A DNA stretch of 64,000 nucleotides, taken from assembly GCA_018398815.1 (NCBI GenBank), contig CM031607.1:86906149-86970148 (forward strand), in the 5' to 3' direction. Source of the DNA: Conus ventricosus. Taxonomy: Eukaryota > Mollusca > Gastropoda > Neogastropoda > Conidae. The first letter of the stretch is position 1. The number at the start of each line of letters is the position of its first letter. This document shows, piece by piece, positions 1 through 11,126 of this stretch. Position numbers and translations under genes: made by a program. The notes beneath the pieces are model-generated. The model saw only the letters and a program-made list of their open reading frames with translations. It was not told where the DNA came from and ran no database searches.

Positions 1-677
1 CATCTGGTATGGCCTTCTCATTTAGGCGACGGTAATCGACGCAGAGGCGGATAGAGTTGTCCCTTTTTTCGGACAACTACTACCGGAGATGCATAAGCAC
101 TGGAGCTTTTCTGGACAATCTTTCTGTCCATAAGAGTTTGAATATGCTCCTTCACCTCCTGGTACTGCGTTGGTGGGATCCTCCGAAAGGTTGAGGCCAC
201 AGGGACATCATCCTTAAGGCGGATCTTGTGCGTGACCTGTCTGTGTACCCCAGGTCACAGTCATCGCGGAAAAACAGGTCCGCATTGGCTTTCAGCAACT
301 CCTCCAGCTGCTGCCTTTGGCTGTCAGTGCAGTCTATACCTCCAGGTTAACGGGGCACTCTCCGCCTTGTACCTCTCTATCAGTCTCAGTGGAATTAACT
401 GATACATGGATCTGATTGCAGCTAACTTCCACTGACACTTTGCCTGGGGGCAGCTCCTGTTGGAATAGCTGCACTGTGCCAACTCTTGTCCTGGTCTCAA
501 GACAACGCCTTCGTCATTGACATTAATGACCTGAACAAAAAAGCAATTGCCTTCGACCTTGCTTACCGTGGGTGGGACAAGCAACCCTTTGTGACTGAAG
601 TCCGGAAGTGGCTCAGTCAACACTTCCTGATCCTGCAGTGTTCTATTTACTGCCCCAGTTGCTCTGAGGCTGGCCAC
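1..677 (-). pseudogene. pol remnant: pre-RT linker and RT N-terminus
   Basis: At 324-677 the minus strand encodes a linker of the type found between protease and RT in gypsy elements (EPLPDF, then a hydrophobic stretch with LRPGQELAQC). At 18-200 follows the RT opening with RRIPPTQYQEVKEHI and SSAYASPVVVVRKK, the conserved region before the first catalytic motif. A frame change just after VRKK (about position 50) breaks it. The catalytic region would lie left of the window. The two pieces are in different frames. Confidence 0.75.
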
Positions 678-984
678 TGCCGGGGCGGGATATACACAGA
701 CTCCCTTCCTGCCACCCGTGCAAAACCCTGCACCACTGGGGCACTGACATCTGGCATTACCTCCCGCAACACATTCATCCTAGGATGACAGGAACATCCG
801 ATGTGGATGTAGAGGCCCTCACCAGAATGCCCTTTCCCCTTACCGTGGTGCCCAGATTCCCACGTCGGCTTCAAAATATCCTACGTAGGGAATGTCCAAG
901 CCATTAGCTGCAGTGACTCGCAGCCAACCAGCCACAGGTTGTAGGGGAGAGCACCCAAAGAGTTCTTTGAATGTGCCTTCCCCA

Positions 985-1305
985 TCATGGTGACTGTGAC
1001 CCAGTGTCCACAAGGGCATCAACTTCCTTGTTATTAATCAATACCTTGGCATATGGACATCTCCCTAGGATTTTATTGAGTGAGCCGGAAGGTTGCCCCT
1101 CAGCAGTGCGACTCGTCACTACTGAGGAATGTCGTTTCCCTGCCTCGACAGATCGGGACAGTTGCGGCGAATATGACCTGGCCTGTCGCACCCAGACATA
1201 TTGGCCTCTCCGTCTCTGGCAAACGGCAGTTTCGCCTGCCTGCCGCACCCCTGATTGTGGCTTTGGGCGCTTCTCTGCACAGAGCTGCTCCTCCATCTGT
1301 CTCAT
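985..1305 (-). pseudogene. Zinc-knuckle and aspartic protease remnant (gypsy)
   Basis: The open frame ends in a short protease segment with VDALVDTGSQSP, the catalytic Asp-Thr-Gly motif of retrotransposon aspartic proteases. In another frame at about 1151-1190 the minus strand reads CDRPGHIRRNC, the second half of a CCHC nucleic-acid-binding knuckle. The knuckle and the protease are out of frame with each other, so at least one indel separates them. Order and spacing (knuckle about 130 bp before the protease) fit a gypsy gag-pro junction. Confidence 0.65.
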
Positions 1306-1330
1306 CTGCCCTCCATTTTTCCTAATTTTT

Positions 1331-1910
1331 CTACAATGGCCTCCATGGCTTGGATTTGCTTGACAGATGCCTCCGCCTGAGCCGAGACAGCTTCAGTGGC
1401 ACCCCCTTTCTCCTCATCTTCCATCCATTTAGAGCCTCATCTCTAAGCTCTAAGAAGGAGGAATTTGGGATTTTGTGCGTCTGCTCTCTCAGACGCCTTC
1501 TTAACTGCCCATTGCAGAGACCCGCCACAAAATGGTCTCGCAGAATTTTCTGATCCAGCGGCTGCTGCATTGCATCTCTTTCCTCTGCCTCTTTGTCACA
1601 TCTGTAAAGGCTTTGTTCAGCTGTGGGAATACTCCCTAACTCCTTCATACCCCTCTGTGAGATGGAGTAAAAAGTCCCCAGCAGCTGATGACAGACCGTT
1701 GCTCTCCCCACACCTTATATAGAATTTTGAAGAGCTCATCGGGGTCATCCGTGACATCCGTGGGGTGACACAACAGTTCACTCTTGACACATTTTTGTCA
1801 AGTGGCTATAAATAATATCTACTTTTTCACCTTGATCCGCCTCTTGGAGACCCTACTTGACCAAATATTCTTGATATCCTTCTCAAACTCTTCCACTGTT
1901 GGGTGACCTG
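1331..1910 (-). pseudogene. gag (capsid region) remnant of Ty3/gypsy
   Basis: The frame at 1331-1711 contains a stretch resembling the gag capsid C-terminal part: charged helices and a segment with LRDHFVAGLCNGQLRRRLRE, the kind of motif found in gypsy gag proteins. Upstream (to about 1910) a second frame carries VEEFEKDIKNIW and then meets stop codons near 1810-1830. The start codon is not identifiable. The gag is therefore split by at least one frameshift plus in-frame stops and cannot make a full protein. It lies directly against the boundary of the large repeat at 1923, suggesting the 5' part was lost when that repeat arrived. Confidence 0.6.
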
Positions 1911-1922
1911 TCCTGAAAATAC

Positions 1923-2687
1923 TGTGACCGGACAGAAGTTTTATTCTGCAAATGTTTAATCTTCATGCTCTTCAAGAGCATGTTTCGTTTTATTGTGGCC
2001 ATTTATTATTTTGTATGTAGTTGAGCTGAAAAGGGTAGTGTACGTGCATAGGGATTTCAGTGAATCTGGTTTCTGGAGTAGAGTTGATTAGGGTAGTGCA
2101 AGTGCATAGGGATTAGCTTGGTTCCAGAATTATCTTTAGAATTCCAATGGATGAGTAGGAATACAGTGGTTGGTTTGTGGATATAATCAGTCTACTTGGC
2201 ATAATCTCTGTTTGGGAATGTGCACAAATTACCAGACATTAATGGACATTTATTCATGGTAATGACAAAGCATTAATTAATACTGTTATTTACTGAGGCT
2301 CAGGGCCTATATTCTGCTGCGGATTAGCAGTTGGTGTAAACTGGGGGCAATAATACCGGCATCCCGCCAGAATGCGATCTTTTCCCCACTGCTAGTCACA
2401 GCCAGCAGAGGGTTTTGCATGTTCGTTGGGACAGGAAGACGGTTTTATGCCGGTTAGCCCAAAGCACCAAGGCAAAGGTGATTATTTTGAGGTATGTCAA
2501 AGTAAGTTTACTGGGAACAAGTTCATTGGGAATCTGGTTGTTATTGATAAATATTTTTGTTGTTGTTGACTTGTTTAAGTGTTTTAAAGAAAATGTTAAA
2601 AAGCCACTTAATGGAGGATGTTTACAAGACTAAGAGTTTTCACTTAGGAGGAAACTGGTTGTATTTTTCGTTCAAGAGATCTTGGAC

Positions 2688-2747
<60 letters not shown>

Positions 2748-3517
2748 TTGTTATTTTTTTTCATGGAACCAGTCAGTACCTGATGTGATGGAGGCTGGAA
2801 TGAATTATTCAGTTATGCTCACTCCTGGTAGTTACAGTGTTGTTGAAAGCAATTCCGGAAAATCAATGCTGATCTATTTAATTTTTCATTTTAGATGTAT
2901 CAGAAACTTCGTTGTGAATTGTGTTCCAATTCTTGGCTATACTCGGGCCTAGAGTTACGAAGTTCGGCCGAGTTGCGACGATGGATGAGTGAAGGGAAGT
3001 AACCTTTTTTTTAAGAGTAATTCAGTGACATGTATGATTGTTTCCCTTTGCTGTATTCTTGTTGGCTATGTTGAGGCCGCCATTTATTATCTTTTTTTTT
3101 TGGAAGATCCTGTGCGTCTTGATGCTATGATTTAGGGACACACATGTTGCCCTTTTCAGAGGATGCCTGTTCCACACCAGAGAGGTGGCCGGGACAGATG
3201 AAAGGGTGTGGGTCAACACCCTGTCCTGAGGTAGATAATGTTTTTTCCCATGTTGATATTCTGTTGAAAATTTTTCTTTGGTTCTGACATTTTTCAACAT
3301 GTCGCTGGGCAATTTATTGTACCTTTGGTACCATGGATTTTTTGTAAAGCTGGTGGTCACAATGGTTATTGTTACCACAAGCCAATGTGAATGAAATCAA
3401 TGGTATTGAATGAAGATGATGTTTTCTTTTGTCAGACCATTGATTGAATGATGTTGTGTATGTATTTTATGAATAAATGGAAATTTGTTTTCATGTTATG
3501 AGAGACTAACTGAATCT
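1923..3517 (+). repeat. 1.6 kb LTR-like repeat, copy A (left palindrome arm)
   Basis: Copy A begins TGTGACCGGACAGAAG and ends ACTGAATCT followed by 11 A residues. An AATAAA signal lies at about 3469, some 45 bases before the A-run, so the + strand end looks like a polyadenylated transcript end. It has an internal (CT)n tract at 2693-2745. It is the reverse complement of copy B at 3529-5128 and is also matched by copy C at 8124-9712. It lacks the last 15 bases (GCTGAGAATAATCTA) found at the corresponding end of B and C. No long credible reading frame exists. A TG start and CA-type 5' boundary suggest an LTR, but no coding region can be assigned to it. Confidence 0.85.
2693..2745. repeat. (CT)n microsatellite in copy A
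   Basis: Uninterrupted CT dinucleotide run. The same position in copies B and C holds the complementary (GA)n run, so the microsatellite belongs to the repeat family rather than to one insertion. Confidence 0.95.
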
Positions 3518-3528
3518 AAAAAAAAAAA

Positions 3529-4315
3529 TAGATTATTCTCAGCAGATTCAGTTAGTCTCTCATAACATGAAAACAAATTTCCATTTATTCATAATAATAC
3601 ATACACAACATCATTCAATCAATGGGTCTGACAAAAGAAAAACATCATCTTCATTCAATACCATTGATTTCATTCACATTGGCTTGTGGTAACAATAACC
3701 ATTGTGACCACCAGCTTTACAAAAAATCCATGGTACCAAAGGTACAATAAATTGCCCAGCGACATGTTGAAAAATGTCAGAACCAAAGAAAAATTTTCAA
3801 CAGAATATCAACATGGGAAAACATTATCTACCTCAGGACAGGGTGTTGACCCACACCCTTTCATCTGTCCCGGCCACCTCTCTGGTGTGGAACAGGCATC
3901 CTCTGAAAAGGGCAACATGTGTGTCCCTAAATCATAGCATCAAGACGCACAGGATCTTCCAAAAAAAAAAGATAATAAATGGCTGGCCTCAACATAGCCA
4001 ACAAGAATACAGCAAAGGGAAACAACTCATACATGTCACTGATTTACTCTTAAAAAAAAGGTTTACTTCCCTTCACTCATCCATCGTCGCAACTCGGCCG
4101 AACTTCGTAACTCTAGGCCCGAGTATAGCCAAGATTGGAACACAATTCACAACGAAGTTCTGATACATCTAAAATGAAAATTAAATAGATCAGCATTGAT
4201 TTTCCGGAATTGCTTTTCAACAACACTGTAACTACCAGGAGTGAGCATAACTGAATAATTCATTCCAGCCTCCATCACATCAGGTAACTGACTGGTTCCA
4301 TGAAAAAAATAACAA

Positions 4316-4365
<50 letters not shown>

Positions 4366-5128
4366 GTCCAAGATCTCTTGAACGAAAAATACAACCAGTT
4401 CTCCTCCTAAGTGAAAACTCTTAGTCTTGTAAACATCTCCATTAAGTGGCTTTTAACATTTTCTTTAAAACACTTAAACAAGTCAACAACAACAAAAATA
4501 TTTATCAATAACAACCAGATTCCCAATGAACTTGTTCCAGTAAACTTACTTTGACATACCTCAAAAATAATCACCTTTGCCTTGGTGCTTTGGGCTAACC
4601 GGCATAAACCGGTCTTCCTGTCCCAACGAACATGCAAACCCTCTGCTGGCTGTGACTAGCAGTGGGGAAAAGATCGCATTCTGGCGGGATGCCGTATTAT
4701 TGCCCCAGTTTACACCAACTGCTAATCCGCAGCAGAATATAGGCCCTGAGCCTCAGTAAATAACAGTATTAATTAATGCTTTGTCATTACCATGAATAAA
4801 TGTCCATTAATGTCTGGTAATTTGTGCACATTCCCAAACAGAGATTATTGCCAAGTAGACTGATTATATCCACAAACCAACCACTGTATTCCTACTCATC
4901 CATTGGAATTCTAAAGATAATTCTGGAACCAAGCTAATCCCCTATGCACTTGCACTACCCTAATCAACTCTACTCCAGAAACTCAGAATTCACTGAAATC
5001 CCTATGCACGTACACTACCCTTTTCAGCTCAACTACATACAAAATAATAAATGGCCACAATAAAAACGAAACATGCTCTTGAAGAGCATGAAGATTAACA
5101 TTTGCAGAGTAACTTCTGTCCGGTCACA
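3529..5128 (-). repeat. 1.6 kb LTR-like repeat, copy B (right palindrome arm)
   Basis: Near-perfect inverted copy of A, separated from it only by an 11 bp A-run. It starts TAGATTATTCTCAGC on the + strand and ends CTTCTGTCCGGTCACA. On the minus strand the bases just before TGTGACCGG are CAGCAGGGGAGAT, a short purine-rich run that could be a polypurine tract if B is the 3' LTR of a minus-strand element whose other LTR is copy C. Differences from A are small indels, consistent with either recent duplication or sequencing noise. Confidence 0.85.
4318..4363. repeat. (GA)n microsatellite in copy B
   Basis: GA dinucleotide run at the position equivalent to the CT run of copy A. Confidence 0.95.
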
Positions 5129-8123
5129 ATCTCCCCTGCTGACAGTTATGGTCCCATAACTTTGCCTATAGTATAGCATGCCGTTTGCACACAAAAATAC
5201 GTAAAAAATTCCTTGGCGACAATATAAACCCTCAACAGGTCAATTGTCAAGCAAAAATTACCACCAACAGTGTGACAGCACTTAAACCGACAAGGTAGAT
5301 TCCGTTAGAATTCAACACACACAAAAAACATATCGGCACACATAGCAAAATCAAACATGCCAAATGGTTCATCAAAAGTCAATATAGTACAACATAAAAA
5401 ACAAATCGCAGTCATACAGACCAGAGAACGGGGGGACAGCAGTTTACAAAACCAATCGGGCCTGGGCGTACAACACCAAAACACCTCCCTGGGACTTAAA
5501 AGTGCCAATCTCGCGCTTTTCTGTCGCCTCCTAAACTGAGCATCGCATTCAGTAGGACATCGAGTTCACCTTTTCCCAACAAGAGTCCATGTTTCACTTG
5601 TAGCCCTCAAGTCTGTCATTTTTCAGATCTTCCTTTTTAAAGTAAATCTGGAAAGCATCTTTCCCAACAAGCATTCAGGGGCAGTATGGCCATTTATTGC
5701 CTATACTGTCTTGACTCGGCATCTGTCAATCTTCATTCTTACATACCGGGATGCAAAGACAACTTTTTTTTTAAAAAAGGTAGTGCTTCATACCCCATTA
5801 AATGTCCACATTGATACACAGATGCAACCAACATTTCTTCACAAAACCTTCAAAAACGAAATTCAATGTTCAACAAACATCTGCAGCAATACACGCAAAT
5901 GAACTGCCTTCAGCCACGTTGGAAGCATTTATCAACCAACCCAACAAAACCTTTTCCCAACAAAAAAGTGTCCACTTGGCTGAATATATTCATATGCCCA
6001 TGTCAAAAAAAAAGAACCCAAAAAAACAAAAGATTCCAAAAGATGGAGGAGGTGCATGCCTATCCTAGCATGCCTATCCTAAATGCTACATTCACTTCCA
6101 CTTCCAACGTGGGGGGGAAACCCCCTTGTTGGAGCGGGCAGATCTGCGGACAGTCATTCCGCTCCCGTCTGTCAGTGGCTGCTGATCAGGGGACTGTGGG
6201 GCAGCAGGTGGGATAGGAGGGGTTTCAGGGGAGGTTCCCTGGCTCCCTTTGTCAGTGGGCCATGGGACAATGTGCCACTCCTAGATGTGTGGTCACTGCT
6301 GGAGGTGGCTCAGAGCGACTCTCAGGATCCATCCTTCCAAGAGGCTCCACAACAGAGGGGAGAAACTGACAAATTTCATGCCTGGCCTTCCTCCTAGAAG
6401 CTGGATGTGGAATTGCTCCCCTGCTTTTCTGTGAGCCACTCTCAGACACTCCACATGTCCCTCCAACCACTGGGTTGGCATGCCTGCCTTCCACGCCTCT
6501 CGTGGGGGAGGTTGAGTGCGCGCTTCGCCAGCCAACAGCAACACCACTTTGACTGAGGCAAAACCACGCAGTCATACTGTGTCGGCACGTTGTTGCATGA
6601 TCTCTTAATGCCTAATTTTTTTTTTAAATCTCACTTTGAGTCACGTAAAATCAACGACCACACAGTCTGGCAAACTACGTCACACACAACAAAGTTCATG
6701 CCATTGTTGGCAACAAGGACGCATTGACTACAAAAAAAAGAAAAAAAAATGTACATGATAAAAAAACATTTGTTATTCAAGTGACGGTCACCAAATTACT
6801 CACACATGCAGACTTCAATCAGCTGAAAAAAATTACATGTGTCTGCCTAATTGGCTGAAGTGAAGAGAAATTAGTGTTCCACAAAAATACCTTTTGCAAC
6901 CAGCGCACATTCTGAGTACAAAAAACAAAGAAACTCCCTGCTGCTTTATACACAACAAAACAACACACGTACTACTCTGTTATAGCTCCATCAAAAGCAG
7001 CGAACATAGCGCTAATGAATTCACCCTATTTGCACATGTACCATGCCATCGCTCTGCAGCGAGTGCTTTCCTTCATAGTGCAAATTCATCATCTTTCAAA
7101 CACAAAAAAAAAGTCTACCGCGACATGGCCTACATTATGTCCAGCAGAATGTCAATAAGCAAAGGGACTTCTATCAAGGATAAACACGATTTGTTTCAAC
7201 CACAGTGAAAAAAAAATCTTCCTCACACATTAAAAACACAAATCATTAAAACTCATTTCCGTCAAAAAAGAAACTTCACTGAGAAAAAAAACTCTCATGA
7301 ACCATGGCAGTCATTACCAGACTAGCAAAGAGCGATCAGTCCCGGGCTCTACGTTTTATGTTAGAACGTTCTCACACCTTTGTCTGCCTTGCAGACCTGT
7401 GGAGAGACTTCTTGGGGCGTGGGGAAGTGATGAAAAAGAAATGTCCTGATTTCCACCTAGTCTCCTCCTCTTACCCATCCAAACCAGCCCATGGTTATGG
7501 TGTAAGGGCCAGCCTAGCCACACTTAATTCACCCCTTTTCCCAGAAAGGTTTTAAACCTTCAAATCAGCACCTAGTACCTGGTTCCATATCACCACTTTA
7601 TCTCCACCCCGGAGAGTCCACAGTGGACTGTTTATGCCAGTCTTGTACAAAGGCAGCTTCCTGGGAATGCTCCCCTGCTTTGTCAAGAGCCATCTCAATC
7701 GCTTTAGCTTGTCCTCCAGCCATTTTCCAAGGTGCTAACTTCTAGCACACTTCATATTCCCTACATTAAAACATGGATCATTAAACTTATTTCAGTCTAA
7801 AGAAACTGCAAAAAACCAACAACAAAATTCATAGTAGTCATGACGTAGTGAGCGACTGGGACAAAAGTTACGGATACTCACACTATTCTCGAGAGTCCAG
7901 TCAGTTCACTCTGACTTCGTTCAGTGCAGAAATTTGGTAAGAGGTTGTGGAAAAGATAGATAAAACATGGTAGACAGAAAGGCAGTAGACGACAGTACAG
8001 CAAAGGAAGAGACAGAGTTACTGAGAGCGATAGGAAAAGGGGACATTAACTAGCACAGAATGTCCAGAAGGAGGGGAACTATTTGTTACAAAAGACCCCC
8101 GGCATCCCGTACGGGAAAAAAAA
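5129..8123. other. Region between copies B and C, no gene found
   Basis: About 3 kb of A-rich DNA on the + strand with many poly-A stretches and no reading frame that looks like a known protein. If copies B and C are the two LTRs of one element, this is its internal domain, but it contains no gag, protease, RT or integrase motif that I can see, so the element would be non-autonomous. Next to copy C lies CCCGTACGGG, a 10 bp palindrome, at 8106-8115. Confidence 0.4.
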
Positions 8124-8896
8124 TAGATTATTCTCAGCAGATTCAGTTAGTCTCTCATAACAGAAAACAAATTTCCATTTATTCATAATAATACATACAC
8201 AACATCATTCAATCAATGGGTCTGACAAAAGAAAACATCATCTTCATTCAATACCATTGATTCATTCACATTGGCTTGTGGTAACAATAACCATTGTGAC
8301 CACCAGCTTTACAAAAAATCCATGGTACCAAAGGTACAATAAATTGCCCGCGACATGTTGAAAATGTCAGAACCAAAGAAAAATTTCACAGAATATCAAC
8401 ATGGAAAAACATTATCTACCTCAGGACAGGGTGTGACCACACCCTTTCATCTGTCCCGGCCACTCTCTGGTGTGGAACAGGCATCTCTGAAAAGGGCAAC
8501 ATGTGTGTCCCTAATCATAGCATCAAGACGCACAGGATCTTCCAAAAAAAAAGTTAATAAATGGCTGGCCTCAACATAGCCAACAAAATACAGCAAAGGG
8601 AAACAACTCATACATGTCACTGATTTACTCTTAAAAAAAGGTTACTTCCCTTCACTCATCCATCGTCGCAACTCGGCCGAACTTCGTAACCTAGGGCCCG
8701 AGTATAGCCAAGAATTGGAACACATTCACAACGAAGTTTCGATACATCTAAAATGAAAATTAAATAGATCAGCATGATTTTCCGGAATTGCATTTCAACA
8801 ACACTGTTAACTACCAGGAGTGAGCATAACTGAATAATTCCATTCCAGCCTCCATCACATCAGGTACTGACTGGTTCCATGAAAAAATAACAAGCA

Positions 8897-8937
<41 letters not shown>

Positions 8938-9712
8938 AGGGGCTGTCCAAGATCTCTTGAACGAAAAATACAACCATTTTCTCCTCCTAAGTGAAAACTC
9001 TTAGTCTTGTATAACATCTCCATTAAGTGGCTTTTAACATTTTCTTTAAACACACTTAAACAAGTCAACAACACAAAATATTTATCAATAACAACCAGAT
9101 TCCAATGAAACTTGTTCCCAGTAAACTTACTTTGACATACCTCAAAAATAATCACCTTTGCCTTGGTGCTTTGGGCTAACCGGCATAAAACCGGTCTTTC
9201 CTGTCCAACGAACATGCAAAACCTCTGCTGGCTGTGACTAGCAGTGGGGAAAAGATCGCATTCTGGCGGGATGCCGGTATTATTGCCCCCAGTTTACACC
9301 AACTGCTAATCCGCAGCAGAATATAGGCCCTGAGCCTCAGTAAATAACAGTATTAATTAATGCTTTGTCATTACCATGAATAAATGTCCATTAATGTCTG
9401 GTAATTTGTGCACATTCCAAACAGAGATTATGCCAAGTAGACTGATTATATCCACAAACCAACCACTGTATTCCTACTCATCCATTGGAATTCTAAAGAT
9501 AATTCTGGAACCAAGCTAATCCCTTTTGCACTTGCACTAACCCTAATCAACTCTACTCCAGAAACTCAGAATTCACTGAAATCCCTATGCACGTACACTA
9601 CCCTTTTCAGCTCAACTACATACAAAATAATAAATGGCCACAATAAACGAAACATGCTCTTAAAGAGCATGAAGATTAAACATTTGCAGAAGTAAACTTC
9701 TGTCCGGTCACA
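8124..9712 (-). repeat. 1.6 kb LTR-like repeat, copy C
   Basis: Same sequence and orientation as copy B, with scattered single-base deletions and an interrupted GA run at about 8897-8940. It begins TAGATTATTCTCAGC after a short A-run and ends CTTCTGTCCGGTCACA. B and C are direct repeats flanking about 3 kb, the geometry of an LTR pair, although no target-site duplication was found. Confidence 0.85.
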
Positions 9713-10505
9713 ATACCTTGATCGACTTTTCCCTTGGAGCTATAATTACCCTCTGAGCATTACTTTTCAAAGCTGCTAGTTCGTCAGCAAGACTGTCCAA
9801 GGTCACCTCATGCCATCTTTCAATAATCTTTTGAAGAATAAATATATACTAAAAAGTTACACTAGAAAAACAAGAACACAAACAAAAATGGGAAAGTGAA
9901 ATCCTAAAAATATCAATACTCATGATAAAGAACGGCTAAAAAAAAACAATTCCCTCACTAACATACTTATGCACATACTCTAACATCAATCTTTCAACTC
10001 TAAATTATGTGCAACATCCAGTCCATGTCAGTCCACCTTAAAGCTCAACTGATCAACAGGGGTCATATTCAGGGTGGTCCTTCCATCAAAAAAAGAGAAA
10101 AACATATCAATTCACAATAATCAAATACATCATTTAATCACTGTGCCATGACAGTCTCCCATCATGCTGAAATCAGCTACAGGGTCAGCTCCTTCGCAGA
10201 AAATGATCTGGCCTGCCATCTCCATCGCACCATAGGCATAGATTCAAAATTTCAAAAGAAAAAAATAAAAACCTTCCTTGCTGTGGCTTCACATCCAAGG
10301 CCTGATCCCGCGTCCTGAGGTTGGCACTCGTTCATCCTGCTCGCAGCGCCATTTTGTGAGAGGTCAAGGGTAGAGGGGGGAGAATCATCCGTCCATCACC
10401 CAAGACCGTGTGGATGTTTGACTTTTCGTTTATTCGAACCAATCAAAACCAGCCAACCAACCTTCCAAGCCAGCCAAGCCAGCCTAGCAAACCAAGCCAA
10501 CCTTC
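9713..10505. other. Non-coding stretch between copies C and D
   Basis: No credible gene. On the minus strand at about 10325-10350 the sequence reads TGGCGCTGCGAGCAGG shortly after the likely end of copy D. This has the look of a primer-binding-site region following an LTR, but the match is by eye only. A short AACCAGCC/AAGCCAGCC-type repetitive stretch lies at about 10440-10500. Confidence 0.3.
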
Positions 10506-11126
10506 GGACAGGGTGTTGACACACCCGTTCATCTGTCCCGGCCACCTCTCTGGTGTGGAACAGGCATTTCTCTTTGTCTTGGTGCTGTACCAGCCCGAGA
10601 CCGGTCTTCCCTTATCAAACGCACCGGCAAGACCTCTGCTAGCCGTGACGAGCAGTGGGGAAGAGATCGCGTTCTGGCGGGATGCCGGTATTATTGCCCC
10701 CAGTTTACACCAACTGCTAATACGCAGCAGAATATAGGCCCTGAGCTTCAGTAAATAACAGTATTAATCAATGCTTTGTCATTGCCATGAATAAATGTCC
10801 ATTAATGTCTGGTAATTTGTGCACATTCCCAAACAGAGATTATGCCAAGTAGACTGATTATATCCACAAACCAACCATTGTATTCCTACTCATCCATTGG
10901 AATTCTAAAGATAATTCTGGAACCAGCTAATCTGGTACCAAGGCGGATAACTCTTCTGACAAAAGATCAGAATTCACTGAAATCCCTATGCACTCGCACT
11001 ACCCTTATCAACTCTACTACAAACAAAAGAATAAAAATAGCCACAATAAAACGAAACATGCTCTTCAACTAAGTTCAAGAGCATGAAGATTAAACATTTG
11101 CAGAAGTAAACTTCTGTCCAGCCACA
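10506..11126 (-). repeat. Shorter variant of the LTR-like repeat, copy D
   Basis: Copy D matches the family at GGACAGGGTGTTGAC through GGAACAGGCAT and then jumps directly to the segment beginning CTTGGTGCT, so it lacks about 670 bp present in A, B and C, including the GA microsatellite. It is more diverged and ends TGTCCAGCCACA (minus start TGTGGCTGG). It directly abuts a LINE fragment at 11127. Either D represents the ancestral short form or it has lost an internal block. Confidence 0.75.

Larger units (their letters stand above)
1..1922 (-). mobile_element. Decayed Ty3/gypsy retrotransposon fragment
   Basis: Read on the minus strand from high to low coordinates, the pieces follow gag, zinc knuckle, aspartic protease, pre-RT linker and the start of reverse transcriptase, which is the order of a Ty3/gypsy polyprotein. 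The pieces lie in different frames, so the copy is dead. The element runs off the left edge inside RT, and its gag end stops abruptly at 1922, where the repeat beginning TGTGACCGG starts. No LTR of its own is visible, so this is an internal fragment interrupted or truncated by the neighbouring repeat. Family assignment rests on the DTGS protease motif and the RT start with its conserved proline-rich spacing. Confidence 0.8.
1923..5128. repeat. 3.2 kb palindrome (copies A and B, tail to tail)
   Basis: The two 1.6 kb copies form an inverted repeat with an 11 bp A-run at the centre (3518-3528). Outer ends are TGTGACCGGACAGAAG and its complement. The immediate flanks (AATAC on the left, ATCTC on the right) do not form a target-site duplication, so this does not look like a single transposed foldback unit. 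It could be a true inverted duplication, a tail-to-tail double insertion or an assembly/hairpin-read artefact. Confidence 0.85.

Noticed and set aside
2415..2952. Frames of 72 and 131 codons inside repeat copies A, B and C
   Set aside because: The frames are not preserved between copies and cross a CT microsatellite; non-coding.
6083..6575. Overlapping frames of 84-107 codons on both strands between copies B and C
   Set aside because: No motif, both strands equally open and no splice context; GC-richer patch explains the lack of stops.
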